From the NCBI GenBank assembly GCA_030916795.1, contig JAUPVZ010000045.1, forward strand, positions 1 through 7,090: a DNA stretch of 7,090 nt, in the 5' to 3' direction. The stretch is from Patescibacteria group bacterium. GTDB lineage: Bacteria > Patescibacteriota > Minisyncoccia > Phycocordibacterales > XYD1-FULL-46-19. The notes beneath the pieces are model-generated. The model had not been told where the DNA came from. It saw nothing but the letters and a program-made list of their open reading frames with translations, and ran no database searches. This document shows, in pieces, positions 1 to 5,605 of the stretch. Made by a program: the position numbers and the translations under genes. Every line of letters begins with the position of its first letter. Position 1 is the first letter of the stretch.

Positions 1-15
1 ACGCTCTTCCGATCT
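1..15 (+). other. Residual Illumina TruSeq adapter (not genomic)
   Basis: The first 15 bases, ACGCTCTTCCGATCT, are identical to the 3' end of the standard TruSeq read-1 adapter/primer. They sit exactly at the contig edge, where untrimmed adapter usually survives assembly. The adjoining reading frame would run through them without a stop, so any protein model extended to base 1 would carry five adapter-derived residues. Genomic sequence should be taken to begin at about base 16. Confidence 0.95.
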
Positions 16-302
16 ACTCCCCTCGCCTCATTTAAAATCTGCGAGAATAAAAGTGACAAGGGTAAAATAATGGCCAACAGAACAACCATAATCGCCAGAA
101 CCGCCGACCAGCCCTTGCCCAATTTTAATTTACTTTCAAAATAACGAGTTACTGGTTTAAAAACAATTGCTAAAACAAAAGCAATCGCAATACTATTAAA
201 AAATGGCCACAATACCAAAACAGTTAGGAAGGTGGCCAGAAAAAACAAGGCTCCAAAAAAGTATAGTTGGAGGGTCTGACTTTTGATTAGTTCATTATTC
301 AT
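16..302 (-). CDS. AI-2E family transporter, N-terminal fragment (truncated by contig end)
   Basis: Ninety-five residues can be read from an ATG at 302 before the frame runs into adapter sequence. The fragment has a short polar start, a hydrophobic span at about residues 15-50 (LFFLATFLTVLVLWPFFNSI followed by AIAFVLAIVFKPV), a basic stretch with RYFESKLKLGKGW, and a second hydrophobic span at about 72-90. This order, with the 'lWPF...i..A.vlA....Pv...' pattern, is typical of the N-terminus of AI-2E/PerM-type permeases (PF01594). Full members are about 330-400 residues, so roughly three quarters is missing. The family is named after AI-2 export, but most members have other or unknown substrates, and autoinducer transport should not be assumed here. 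The gene follows the YihY gene by 38 bases but has its own extended -10 promoter and no SD at a usable distance. Confidence 0.8.
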
Positions 303-308
303 ACAATT

Positions 309-317
309 ATTATAACA
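309..317 (-). promoter_or_regulatory. Extended -10 promoter giving a probable leaderless mRNA
   Basis: Read on the minus strand this is TGTTATAAT: a perfect TATAAT preceded by the TGn extension. Only six bases (303-308) separate it from the ATG at 302, so transcription starting about seven bases downstream would begin at or next to the start codon. No good -35 is seen, as expected for an extended -10 site. An AAGGTG upstream overlaps the promoter and lies too far from the ATG to serve as an SD. Confidence 0.6.
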
Positions 318-340
318 CCTTATTTTCTACTAAACATATT

Positions 341-1204
341 TTATAGACATACCTTCTGTCTATGGCGCGGGTACTGACATTCATAAACCTTGGACACTTC
401 GGCCCCTAGAAACATGGCTTGCAAGGAATAATATACCCACAAAACGAGGGCCACCACAAAACTACCGGCTCCATATAGTGGGATTACGACACTATGGGCT
501 ACATACAAACCAAACAGGGTCGATGTTAAAGAAAACAATAACGCCCCAAATATCCCTCCAAACACCGCTCCCCACCACCCAATCCTCCGGTCAGATACAT
601 AGCGATAGATTATGGCCAAAGCAATAAAAGTACAAACAAAGGTTGCCATAAAATTGCCAAATACCACCAGATTGGCGGTAGATTCAACAAAAACGAAACT
701 GGAAATAATATTACCAAACAAACTAAAGGCCACATTGCCCACTGCTAAAAACAAGATAAATAGCAAAAGAAATAATAAATAAACAAATGATGATAATTGG
801 CCTTTGACAGTATTTTGCACTACCGATTCACCGCCAATTTCAAAATTGAAAATATCAGCAAAAGTCGAATGGATCACCCCAAACAACCGGCTCATACCAT
901 AAACAAATAGAATAATTGCCACCAGAGCAATAAGCCCGAATGATTGGCTTAAAACTGTCGTGGTCGCACTTTCATAAAATTTGGCACCCGTCTCGCCAAA
1001 AAAACGGTATGCCGTGCCAAAGGCGATGTCATTGGCTACATTTTTGCCCAAAAAAAAGGCGTAGGCCAAAGACAAAAAAATCGTAATCGGCGCCAGAGAA
1101 AAAATAGCATAATACGCCGAGGCGGCCGAATATAGCCCAACCCGATCGGCTCGATATTCTTGGATCAAATGTTGCCCGAATTTAAATTTATAACTTTTTA
1201 GCAT
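341..1204 (-). CDS. YihY/virulence factor BrkB family membrane protein
   Basis: This 287-residue integral membrane protein has about six predicted spans at residues 27-52, 88-112, 136-164, 176-200, 212-234 and 244-268. Family landmarks are visible: the first span begins SAASAYYAIFSLAPITIF (the A..YY..FSL.P signature of YihY/BrkB, PF03631), and the last contains LYGAGSFVVALVLWVYYSLQ followed by FLGAEV, the conserved 'GA..vvll.W.Yys.q..l.GAE' end. Length matches the family (about 270-320). Molecular function is unsettled; members were once called ribonuclease BN by mistake, and that name should not be used. The ATG lies four bases after the PAP2 stop codon with no SD between, suggesting co-transcription and possible translational coupling with the phosphatase. 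The C-terminus is short and basic. Confidence 0.88.
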   Translation of the reverse strand: MLKSYKFKFGQHLIQEYRADRVGLYSAASAYYAIFSLAPITIFLSLAYAFFLGKNVANDIAFGTAYRFFGETGAKFYESATTTVLSQSFGLIALVAIILFVYGMSRLFGVIHSTFADIFNFEIGGESVVQNTVKGQLSSFVYLLFLLLFILFLAVGNVAFSLFGNIISSFVFVESTANLVVFGNFMATFVCTFIALAIIYRYVSDRRIGWWGAVFGGIFGALLFSLTSTLFGLYVAHSVVIPLYGAGSFVVALVLWVYYSLQAMFLGAEVSKVYECQYPRHRQKVCL

Positions 1205-1208
1205 TGTA

Positions 1209-1757
1209 TTATTTAGCTGATTTTAGCTTGCCCTGCGGAAAAAGCCAGATTATTAATCCCCAACCACCAAGCCCCAATATAAAGCCCGCCAAGGTATCAG
1301 ACGGCCAATGGACCCCAAGATACACTCGAGACAAAGCAACCGCCACTACAATAAAAAATGCCCAGATATAAAACAATGATTGATACTTTTTAAAACGAGC
1401 TACCCCAAGCAGATAATGGGCAATGAGTAAAAACAAAATAGTCGTAACCGCTACATGACCACTGGGAAATGAATAACCATCAACCACCACTAAGGCCTGT
1501 AGGTCATCTGGCCGCAGACGGGCTACCCCTACTTTGATTAGATATTGGAGTGAAGCTGTAAACGCTACGCCCAGCAATATCGCCCCAATGGCTAAATATT
1601 GTTTAAATTGCCAAAAAAGCAAGGTGACGATTAATAAAATAACCACTAGGGGTAGTGGGTCACCCAAGAGAGTAGCGCCCGCAAAAAAGTCGGTCAACCA
1701 GCCGGTGCGCATATTTATAATATAATCAGAAATAATTTTATCGGTTTCGTTTAGCAT
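1209..1757 (-). CDS. PAP2 family membrane phosphatase
   Basis: This 182-residue membrane protein carries the complete three-part PAP2 active site: motif 1 KVGVARLRP (K75 to P83), motif 2 PSGH (98-101) and motif 3 SRVYLGVHWPSD (143-154). H101, R144, H150 and D154, the catalytic and phosphate-binding residues of the family, are all present. Hydrophobic spans at about 36-50, 54-75, 102-120, 129-147 and 156-173 fit the usual six-helix lipid phosphatase core. Family members remove phosphate from membrane lipids such as phosphatidate, phosphatidylglycerophosphate or undecaprenyl pyrophosphate; the substrate here cannot be told. An in-frame TTG at 1784 would add nine residues, but it lies in the loop of the upstream terminator hairpin, so the ATG at 1757 (MLNETDK...) is preferred. 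YihY follows after four bases, so the two probably form one transcript. Confidence 0.9.
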   Translation of the reverse strand: MLNETDKIISDYIINMRTGWLTDFFAGATLLGDPLPLVVILLIVTLLFWQFKQYLAIGAILLGVAFTASLQYLIKVGVARLRPDDLQALVVVDGYSFPSGHVAVTTILFLLIAHYLLGVARFKKYQSLFYIWAFFIVVAVALSRVYLGVHWPSDTLAGFILGLGGWGLIIWLFPQGKLKSAK

Positions 1758-1766
1758 ATATTGACA

Positions 1767-1803
1767 AAGCTCCCGCCCCGCCAAAACGCGGGGGCGGGAG
1801 CTT
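1767..1803 (-). terminator. GC-rich hairpin terminator after the YtxH-like gene
   Basis: A perfect 13-bp stem, AAGCTCCCGCCCC (1767-1779) with its complement at 1791-1803, encloses an 11-base loop. It lies 17 bases past the stop codon of the minus-strand gene at 1821. The following T-tract is weak (CTTTGT), so termination may be partial. The stem ends nine bases before the PAP2 ATG, leaving no room for a separate PAP2 promoter downstream of it. Confidence 0.7.
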
Positions 1804-1820
1804 GTTGACCAAAATATAAA

Positions 1821-2243
1821 CTACGCCTTCGGAGCAATCTTTTTGGCTACTATTTTGCGAATATTATTTGTTTTTTTCTTGGCAACCCCTGTTTGTTTTT
1901 TGAGATCAGCCGAGATTTTTTTCCAATACCTCTTTAACTCACCACTTAGTTCGACAATTTCTTCAGTACTGACACCTTTTACCTTGCCATACTTTGCCAT
2001 AACTTTTTCGATCGCTTCGGTATATTTTTCAGCCGAAATATCCTTCATTTTTTCTAACTCGTGGAGAACCTCTCCTCTGGCCTTTACTCCCCACGCCTTT
2101 ACCTTTTTGCGGTTACTCTTGCCTTGAGGTCCGTATAGGAAGTAGCCACCGGCGGCGGCAGCCATCAGACCAACCCCTACCGCCAAACCTGCCCCCAACC
2201 CCGAACTGCTGTCTTTTTTGCCAGCGTTTTTCTTTTCTGCCAT
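1821..2243 (-). CDS. Small YtxH-like membrane-anchored protein, Lys-rich
   Basis: This 140-residue protein has a short lysine/serine-rich start (residues 1-14), one Gly/Ala-rich hydrophobic span (about 15-38, GLGAGLAVGVGLMAAAAGGY) and the sequence YGPQGKSNRKKVKAW just after it, reminiscent of YtxH-type proteins ('l.ap.sG...R.k'). The remainder is predicted helical and strongly basic, ending in a lysine/alanine-rich tail. A single-pass inner-membrane protein with a cytoplasmic helical domain is the simplest reading. YtxH homologues are linked to stress or envelope functions, but no activity is defined. The gene follows the 111-residue membrane protein by 25 bases and probably shares its transcript. 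There is no SD; a weak TACATT lies six bases before the ATG. Family assignment is tentative. Confidence 0.7.
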   Translation of the reverse strand: MAEKKNAGKKDSSSGLGAGLAVGVGLMAAAAGGYFLYGPQGKSNRKKVKAWGVKARGEVLHELEKMKDISAEKYTEAIEKVMAKYGKVKGVSTEEIVELSGELKRYWKKISADLKKQTGVAKKKTNNIRKIVAKKIAPKA

Positions 2244-2268
2244 ATATAAAATGTATTAATTTAATAAA

Positions 2269-2604
2269 CTAGCTAGACTTTTTACGGCCAGTTTTGGCAC
2301 CAGTAGTTCTGTTGGCTCTTGCAGCGCTCATAAAAAATTTGACCATTTTCTGAGCAGCCAAACCGCTGACCAAAACTCCGATTTGTTTTTTTGTTAAATC
2401 AACACCGTCTTTGATATCTAATCTGGCTTTTTCAATATCTTTAACAATCTTTTCTGTTTCGTCTTTAGCAATTTTGCTTATAACTTGCAAATTGTGGACG
2501 ATTCTTAAAACATAAACCAACACCGCAATGAAAACGATTGCGATAATAATATCCGCAAAACCAGAGACTACAACAAAGAGCGGAGAGTTAACAATATCTT
2601 GCAT
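2269..2604 (-). CDS. Small single-pass membrane protein with helical cytoplasmic domain
   Basis: The 111-residue product has a short N-terminus, one strong hydrophobic segment at about residues 9-34 (GFADIIIAIVFIAVLVYVLR) and a charged amphipathic helix at about 40-75 with regularly spaced K, E and D, which may form a coiled coil. The Gly/Lys/Arg/Ser tail (98-111) is probably disordered and could contact nucleic acid or membrane phosphate. The layout recalls DUF948-like and other small anchor proteins, but I do not recognise a specific family. The gene lies 25 bases ahead of the YtxH-like gene; both are basic, membrane-anchored and helical, and they probably act together at the inner membrane. 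The start is supported by an extended -10 placed six bases upstream. Confidence 0.72.
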   Translation of the reverse strand: MQDIVNSPLFVVVSGFADIIIAIVFIAVLVYVLRIVHNLQVISKIAKDETEKIVKDIEKARLDIKDGVDLTKKQIGVLVSGLAAQKMVKFFMSAARANRTTGAKTGRKKSS

Positions 2605-2610
2605 ACTTTG

Positions 2611-2619
2611 ATATTAGCA
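2611..2619 (-). promoter_or_regulatory. Extended -10 promoter, probable leaderless start
   Basis: On the minus strand this is TGCTAATAT, an extended -10 element, followed by six bases (CAAAGT) and then the ATG at 2604. This is the same geometry as the promoter at 309-317. No SD-like sequence occurs before the ATG, and the -35 region (CAACAA) is poor. Transcription would start at or within a base or two of the ATG. Confidence 0.6.
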
Positions 2620-2643
2620 CAACTAGACTTTTATTGTTGTGGA

Positions 2644-2681
2644 TAAAAACCACCAGCCCCGTACGGGGCTGGTGGTTTTTA
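2644..2681 (-). terminator. Perfect 38-base palindromic terminator after yceI
   Basis: TAAAAACCACCAGCCCC (2644-2660), loop GTAC, then its exact complement to 2681. The stem has A-tract and T-tract at both ends, so it is symmetric and could terminate in either direction. It lies just past the stop codon of the minus-strand YceI gene (2701) and 25 bases upstream of the promoter of the next transcript, separating the two units. Confidence 0.9.
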
Positions 2682-2700
2682 TTTGACAACGTATTTTTAT

Positions 2701-3393
2701 CTACTTCTTAGCGGCCGTCGCAACAAACTGGATATCAATATTGTCAGCAATTACCTTGTCACCCAAGTCTTTGAAAAACTTTCCCGAACCATATTTTATC
2801 CCCCATTTTGTCCGGTCTATAGTAAAAACCCCCGAAGCGGCCACCTGCCCATCGGCATCGGCCAGTTTAATAGGAATCTGGATTTCATTTTTTACCCCTT
2901 TCAATTCTAAATCTCCGGTCAAAATAAAGGCCCCAGCCGACCCACCAACCACTTCGGCCTCGGTTACGACAAATGTGGCTGTTGGATATTTGGCTACATC
3001 AAAAAAGTCTGGTGACATTAGATGTGTCGCGAGATTGGTAATCGGTATGGTTTTGTTAGACGTTTCTGTACCAGCAATTGTCTTCATATCAAAAACTATT
3101 GTTCCAGAAGCGACATTGCCATCAGCTAGGGTAAAGGATCCACTCTTCAGTCCAATCGTACCCGTGTCTTTATAATCAGCAATTAGAGTTTTTGTTCCAG
3201 TCCATTCAATCTTGGTCTCACTGGTTGATAAAACATACTCTCCATCAGCCGGTACCGCCCCCGACAAATCCGGGTCAGTAGTCGAAGCCATATCAGTATC
3301 AGTGGTTGAAACTTTGTCTTTAGACATAAACCAAATGCCCCCGAGCACAACAATAATAAGAAGAACCATGGTTGTCATTAATGATTTTGACAT
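2701..3393 (-). CDS. YceI family protein, membrane-anchored
   Basis: This 230-residue protein has an N-terminal hydrophobic anchor at about 7-23 (MVLLIIVVLGGIWFM) with no lipobox and no clear cleavage site, then a Ser/Thr/Asp-rich linker (27-48), then a YceI lipocalin-like beta-barrel (about 50-228). Landmarks are WTGTKTL, TGTIGLKSGSF, GTIVFDMKTI, LMSPDFFDVAKYPTATFVV, GDLELKGVKN and DRTKWGIKYGSGKFFKDLGD. The domain binds polyisoprenoids in characterised homologues; cargo here is unknown. Bacterial members are usually periplasmic, and this one seems tethered outside the cytoplasmic membrane. An in-frame GTG at 3447 would extend the protein by 18 residues, but it overlaps the predicted -10, so the ATG at 3393 is chosen. 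No SD is present. The gene diverges from the DUF378 gene and ends at a strong terminator. Confidence 0.9.
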   Translation of the reverse strand: MSKSLMTTMVLLIIVVLGGIWFMSKDKVSTTDTDMASTTDPDLSGAVPADGEYVLSTSETKIEWTGTKTLIADYKDTGTIGLKSGSFTLADGNVASGTIVFDMKTIAGTETSNKTIPITNLATHLMSPDFFDVAKYPTATFVVTEAEVVGGSAGAFILTGDLELKGVKNEIQIPIKLADADGQVAASGVFTIDRTKWGIKYGSGKFFKDLGDKVIADNIDIQFVATAAKK

Positions 3394-3434
3394 AATGTGT
3401 GTAAAACTAATTTTAATAATAATCCAAACGAAAG

Positions 3435-3446
3435 TATAATATAGCA
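3435..3446. promoter_or_regulatory. Overlapping divergent -10 elements for yceI and DUF378 genes
   Basis: On the plus strand TATAAT lies at 3435-3440. On the minus strand TGCTATATT (extended -10) lies at 3446-3438. The two overlap, so RNA polymerase could bind in only one direction at a time. Predicted leaders are about 38-40 bases to the YceI ATG and about 48 bases to the DUF378 GTG. The -35 regions are weak on both sides. Predicted by eye only. Confidence 0.45.
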
Positions 3447-3454
3447 CATAGTTA

Positions 3455-3488
3455 GAAAAGGTCGATTATTTATTATTTCAACCTTTCC
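3455..3488. repeat. Imperfect inverted repeat in DUF378 leader (operator or RNA hairpin)
   Basis: GAAAAGGTCGA (3455-3465) and TCAACCTTTCC (3478-3488) are complementary at 9 of 11 positions across a 12-base AT-rich spacer. The repeat ends six bases before the GTG at 3495, where an SD would normally lie, and it is downstream of the predicted plus-strand -10. It could be a protein-binding operator or an RNA hairpin controlling translation. Confidence 0.4.
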
Positions 3489-3494
3489 ACAATC

Positions 3495-3722
3495 GTGCTT
3501 AAAAAATGTACTGGTGCCTCGGTAGCTTGGGTTTTAGTTATCGTGGGCGCTCTAAACTGGGGCCTATATGGTCTTGGTATGCTCCTAGGTAGCAACTGGA
3601 ACTTGGTCGAATGGATTTTCGGTCGTTGGTCAACGGTCGAGGCCATTGTCTATGTCCTAGTTGGACTATCGGCTGTTTACAGCCTGACCGGGTGTCGTTG
3701 CAAATCTTGCAGTGTAAAATAG
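3495..3722 (+). CDS. DUF378 family small membrane protein with cysteine-rich tail
   Basis: This 75-residue protein starts with GTG. The N-terminus KKCTGASVAWVLVIVGALNW is the highly conserved opening of DUF378 proteins (PF04070), followed by GLYGLGMLLGSNWNLVEWIFG and a second span at about 47-64 (TVEAIVYVLVGLSAVYSL). Two transmembrane helices and a total length near 75 match the family; function is not known. The C-terminus carries C67, C69 and C72 (CxCxxC), which with C5 could bind a metal or form disulfides. It is the only plus-strand protein gene left of the tRNA, is transcribed divergently from yceI, lacks an SD, and has its own terminator. Start choice follows family alignment, since no ATG fits. 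Confidence 0.85.
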   Translation: MLKKCTGASVAWVLVIVGALNWGLYGLGMLLGSNWNLVEWIFGRWSTVEAIVYVLVGLSAVYSLTGCRCKSCSVK

Positions 3723-3732
3723 TTTCCATAGG

Positions 3733-3771
3733 AAACGCCCTGGCGGTACTGTGTACCGCCAGGGCGTTTTT
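3733..3771 (+). terminator. Strong Rho-independent terminator after DUF378 gene
   Basis: The arm AAACGCCCTGGCGGTAC (3733-3749), a TGT loop and its exact complement (3753-3769) form a 17-bp stem that ends in a T-tract (GTTTTT). It begins 11 bases after the DUF378 stop. The arms are symmetric (AAA/TTT), so it may also block minus-strand readthrough. Confidence 0.92.
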
Positions 3772-3778
3772 GGTTTAA

Positions 3779-3803
3779 CCCCGCGCGCCGTAGGCGCGCG
3801 GGG
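3779..3803 (-). terminator. GC-only hairpin after the zinc-ribbon gene
   Basis: CCCCGCGCGCC (3779-3789), loop GTA, GGCGCGCGGGG (3793-3803): a perfect 11-bp all-G/C stem starting two bases beyond the minus-strand stop codon at 3806. There is no proper T-tract on the minus strand (GGGGTTAAACC), so it may work together with the neighbouring hairpin at 3733-3769, giving back-to-back termination between convergent genes. Confidence 0.7.
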
Positions 3804-3805
3804 AA

Positions 3806-4033
3806 CTACCATCTGATACGTGGAAAGATTCTCTCCAGGTGGCTGTCAATCTCCGCTTCCCAAGCAAAAAGGATCAATTCAATATTCTCTCCGACCGCTT
3901 CACCGCTCTTGCGGATCGACTCCTCACCAAAGCAAAAGCGGCACATATGGCGCTTGCGCGAGCGACGGCTGGAGGTCTCTTCGCTGTACCTCTCCTCGCA
4001 ACAAACGCAGAAAGGACCATTGATCTTTTTCAT
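3806..4033 (-). CDS. Small zinc-ribbon-like protein, function unknown
   Basis: The 75-residue product has CVCC at residues 9-12 and CRFC at 31-34, giving a C9-x2-C12...C31-x2-C34 pattern separated by a Ser/Arg/Lys-rich stretch (RRSRKRH). This fits a small zinc ribbon or treble-clef knuckle that could bind nucleic acid or protein. The C-terminal half (37-75) is helical and acidic, then basic, ending PRIRW. I do not recognise the family. The ATG is fixed by a near-perfect SD, AAGGAGG at 4039-4045, five bases upstream. The gene is GC-richer than the gene upstream and has its own hairpin terminator. It lies 67 bases after the 118-residue gene and could be partly co-transcribed with it, as no terminator separates them. 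Confidence 0.72.
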   Translation of the reverse strand: MKKINGPFCVCCEERYSEETSSRRSRKRHMCRFCFGEESIRKSGEAVGENIELILFAWEAEIDSHLERIFPRIRW

Positions 4034-4100
4034 AACAACCTCCTTCCCTGGTTGGTTTTCTATTTGGCAGTTTAATACAAAAATTTACCAGCGCCAAATA

Positions 4101-4457
4101 TTAGCCCTGTTCGTGGATGTAACCCTCCGGGTCTTCGAGTATTAATTCTGGATTATCAAACACTCCCTCCTGGCCATGCAAGGCCTTGTCGATACTGCGT
4201 CGCAAGTAGTCTTCAGCTTCTTTTGTCATTTGGTGACCATATTTTTCTTCTAGATATTCTTTAGAGCTGGCAACTTCAGCATCTAGTTTATTTTTCTTTT
4301 TTAATTGGTCAGCAAAAGTCTTATTTAAATGTGCTAAAAAATTATTTATTTCTTTAGCACTTAGGCCCGACAACATCAACTCATTCATCCACCCCCGCAC
4401 GTCGCTGTCGGGGATAGATAAACCAACTATTTTTTCTTTGGGATTAAATTTTTCCAT
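4101..4457 (-). CDS. Hypothetical soluble helical protein (118 aa)
   Basis: I do not recognise this protein. It is 118 residues long, has no hydrophobic span and is predicted almost entirely helical, with a Lys-rich middle (LKKKNKLDAEVASSKEYLEE, about 52-71) likely to form a coiled coil, and an acidic tail with the small pattern DNPELILEDPEGYI. Codon composition is AT-rich (about 35% GC in one 60-base line counted by eye), unlike the three genes to its right. There is no SD; instead TAAAAT at 4465-4470 lies seven bases before the ATG, suggesting a leaderless transcript like those on the left side of the window. No terminator follows, so readthrough into the zinc-ribbon gene is possible. Confidence 0.7.
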   Translation of the reverse strand: MEKFNPKEKIVGLSIPDSDVRGWMNELMLSGLSAKEINNFLAHLNKTFADQLKKKNKLDAEVASSKEYLEEKYGHQMTKEAEDYLRRSIDKALHGQEGVFDNPELILEDPEGYIHEQG

Positions 4458-4497
4458 ATAAAATATTTTACACCAGTTAATAAATTTTGTTTAGAAA

Positions 4498-4531
4498 AGG
4501 CGCAGTTTCTCGGTCACGAGAAACTGCGCCT
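4498..4531 (-). terminator. Rho-independent terminator after the 308-residue gene
   Basis: AGGCGCAGTTTCTCG (4498-4512), loop GTCA, and its exact complement (4517-4531) form a 15-bp stem. On the minus strand the stem is followed by TTTTCT. It starts 14 bases after the stop of the gene at 4546, and separates that gene from the 118-residue gene. Confidence 0.9.
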
Positions 4532-4545
4532 ATAACCAACGCTTA

Positions 4546-5472
4546 CTAGGATAGCAGGTGTAGCGCCTCTGTGAGCTTGGCATGTCGCTCACGGATAGGC
4601 CTCGCCTCTTCCTCTATGAGACGGGCCCGCTCCTCGAGCGCTACCAGCTTTTGCTGAAGCCCAGCTATTTCCTGCGAGATAGCCATTTCGACACTAGCCA
4701 AAGTCGTGGCCACCGAGGCAACCTCCACTGGCTCGGACTTGGGTTCTGTGGCTACTGGGCCTGGCTCTGCCGGCAACGGGAGTGCCTTTTCTTTGGCTGG
4801 CTTTCTGGCCGGCGGCACCAAAAGCTTTTTGCCTTGTGGCCCAAGGCGCACAAACTGCCCGTGAGACTTGGGTACCCTTTCTAAATACCCTCCATTAATA
4901 AGCTTTTTTATGGCTTGCCGCAATTGCCGTTCGTCCAGACTGAGTTCGGTCGCGAATAGAATAGTCTGGTTCACTTGATCGACTTCCATCTTCTGTTCCA
5001 AATGACCAAGTGGCCAAAGGGCCTTCAAGAAACCCTTCAACCATTCCTCGTCAGACAGAAACTCAGCCAAGTCGGTCGAGTGAGGCAAATGTCCACCCTC
5101 TGCTCCATTTCCGTGCCCTTGTGGCATGGGAAATATCTGGGTCAGATTTACCTCGGGCCGGTCCTGTTCCCCTTTCAGCACCATAAACAACTCATCAAGG
5201 GTTATGCCCGAGTTTTTCGGCGGACGAAGGTAACAAACCCGCGCGGTTGTATTGTCTCCTGGTCTGAGTCGGATCTCGATGCTACGGTGGTGGGTCAACC
5301 GTACCACCTTGATTCTAGGCATCTCTGGGCGACCCTTTACGGCCGGCCCCATATAGAGCAGCCATTCTAGGTCAAGGTTATACCCAGAGCCCAACAGTAG
5401 CTCCTCTAGCAATTTTTCAATCCCCTCAGGGACTGGGTGGGTGTGACCACCACGTTCAACAGTAATTGGCAT
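4546..5472 (-). CDS. Unknown 308-residue protein: winged-helix-like segment and C-terminal coiled coil
   Basis: I do not recognise the N-terminal part. Residues 1-115 look like a mixed alpha/beta domain (GIEKLLEELLLGSGYNLDLE, then RIKVVRLTHHRSIEIRLRPG and RVCYLRPP). A Gly/His linker (118-131) follows. Residues 134-215 look helical and winged-helix-like: SDEEWLKGFLKALWPLG, then ELSLDERQLRQAIKKLINGG and YLERVPKSHGQFVRLGPQGK, the last resembling helix 3 and wing of a MarR/replication-initiator-type fold. Residues 216-258 are Pro/Lys/Glu-rich and probably disordered; 262-305 is a long charged helix, likely a coiled coil for oligomerisation. A DNA-binding regulator or replication/partition accessory is possible but unproven. 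The ATG has an SD AAAGGAG at 5478-5484, five bases upstream, with a small GCCC-TGT-GGGC hairpin (5487-5497) just before it. GC content is about 55-58% in sampled lines, above its neighbours. Confidence 0.8.
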   Translation of the reverse strand: MPITVERGGHTHPVPEGIEKLLEELLLGSGYNLDLEWLLYMGPAVKGRPEMPRIKVVRLTHHRSIEIRLRPGDNTTARVCYLRPPKNSGITLDELFMVLKGEQDRPEVNLTQIFPMPQGHGNGAEGGHLPHSTDLAEFLSDEEWLKGFLKALWPLGHLEQKMEVDQVNQTILFATELSLDERQLRQAIKKLINGGYLERVPKSHGQFVRLGPQGKKLLVPPARKPAKEKALPLPAEPGPVATEPKSEPVEVASVATTLASVEMAISQEIAGLQQKLVALEERARLIEEEARPIRERHAKLTEALHLLS

Positions 5473-5568
5473 ACAAGCTCCTTTCTGCCCTGTGGGCTTT
5501 TTTTCTGTCTATATAACTATCGCATTAGAGAAAATATGTCTATCTGTAATATATTTTAGAAAATTAAA

Positions 5569-5590
5569 GCCGGCTACTGTTGTAGCCGGC
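5569..5590 (-). terminator. Rho-independent terminator after the 130-residue gene
   Basis: GCCGGCTAC (5569-5577), loop TGTT, GTAGCCGGC (5582-5590): a perfect 9-bp stem. On the minus strand it is followed by TTTAATTTTC. It lies 15 bases beyond the stop codon at 5606. Confidence 0.85.
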
Positions 5591-5605
5591 CGGTAGCCGT
5601 CACCA

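Noticed and set aside
3394..3447. 18-residue N-terminal extension of the YceI protein (GTG at 3447)
   Set aside because: The extension overlaps the predicted -10 and reads IIIKISF before a second, proper signal-anchor start at the ATG 3393.
3733..3803. CRISPR-like or REP-like array from two adjacent hairpins
   Set aside because: The two hairpins have unrelated sequences and sit at the ends of convergent genes, so terminators explain them.
4975..5370. Plus-strand 131-codon frame
   Set aside because: It lies wholly antisense within the well-supported 308-residue gene and has no plausible start signals.
5487..5504. GCCC-TGT-GGGC followed by a T-run as a plus-strand terminator
   Set aside because: The stem is only 4 bp and no plus-strand gene precedes it; on the minus strand it is simply part of the leader of the 308-residue gene.
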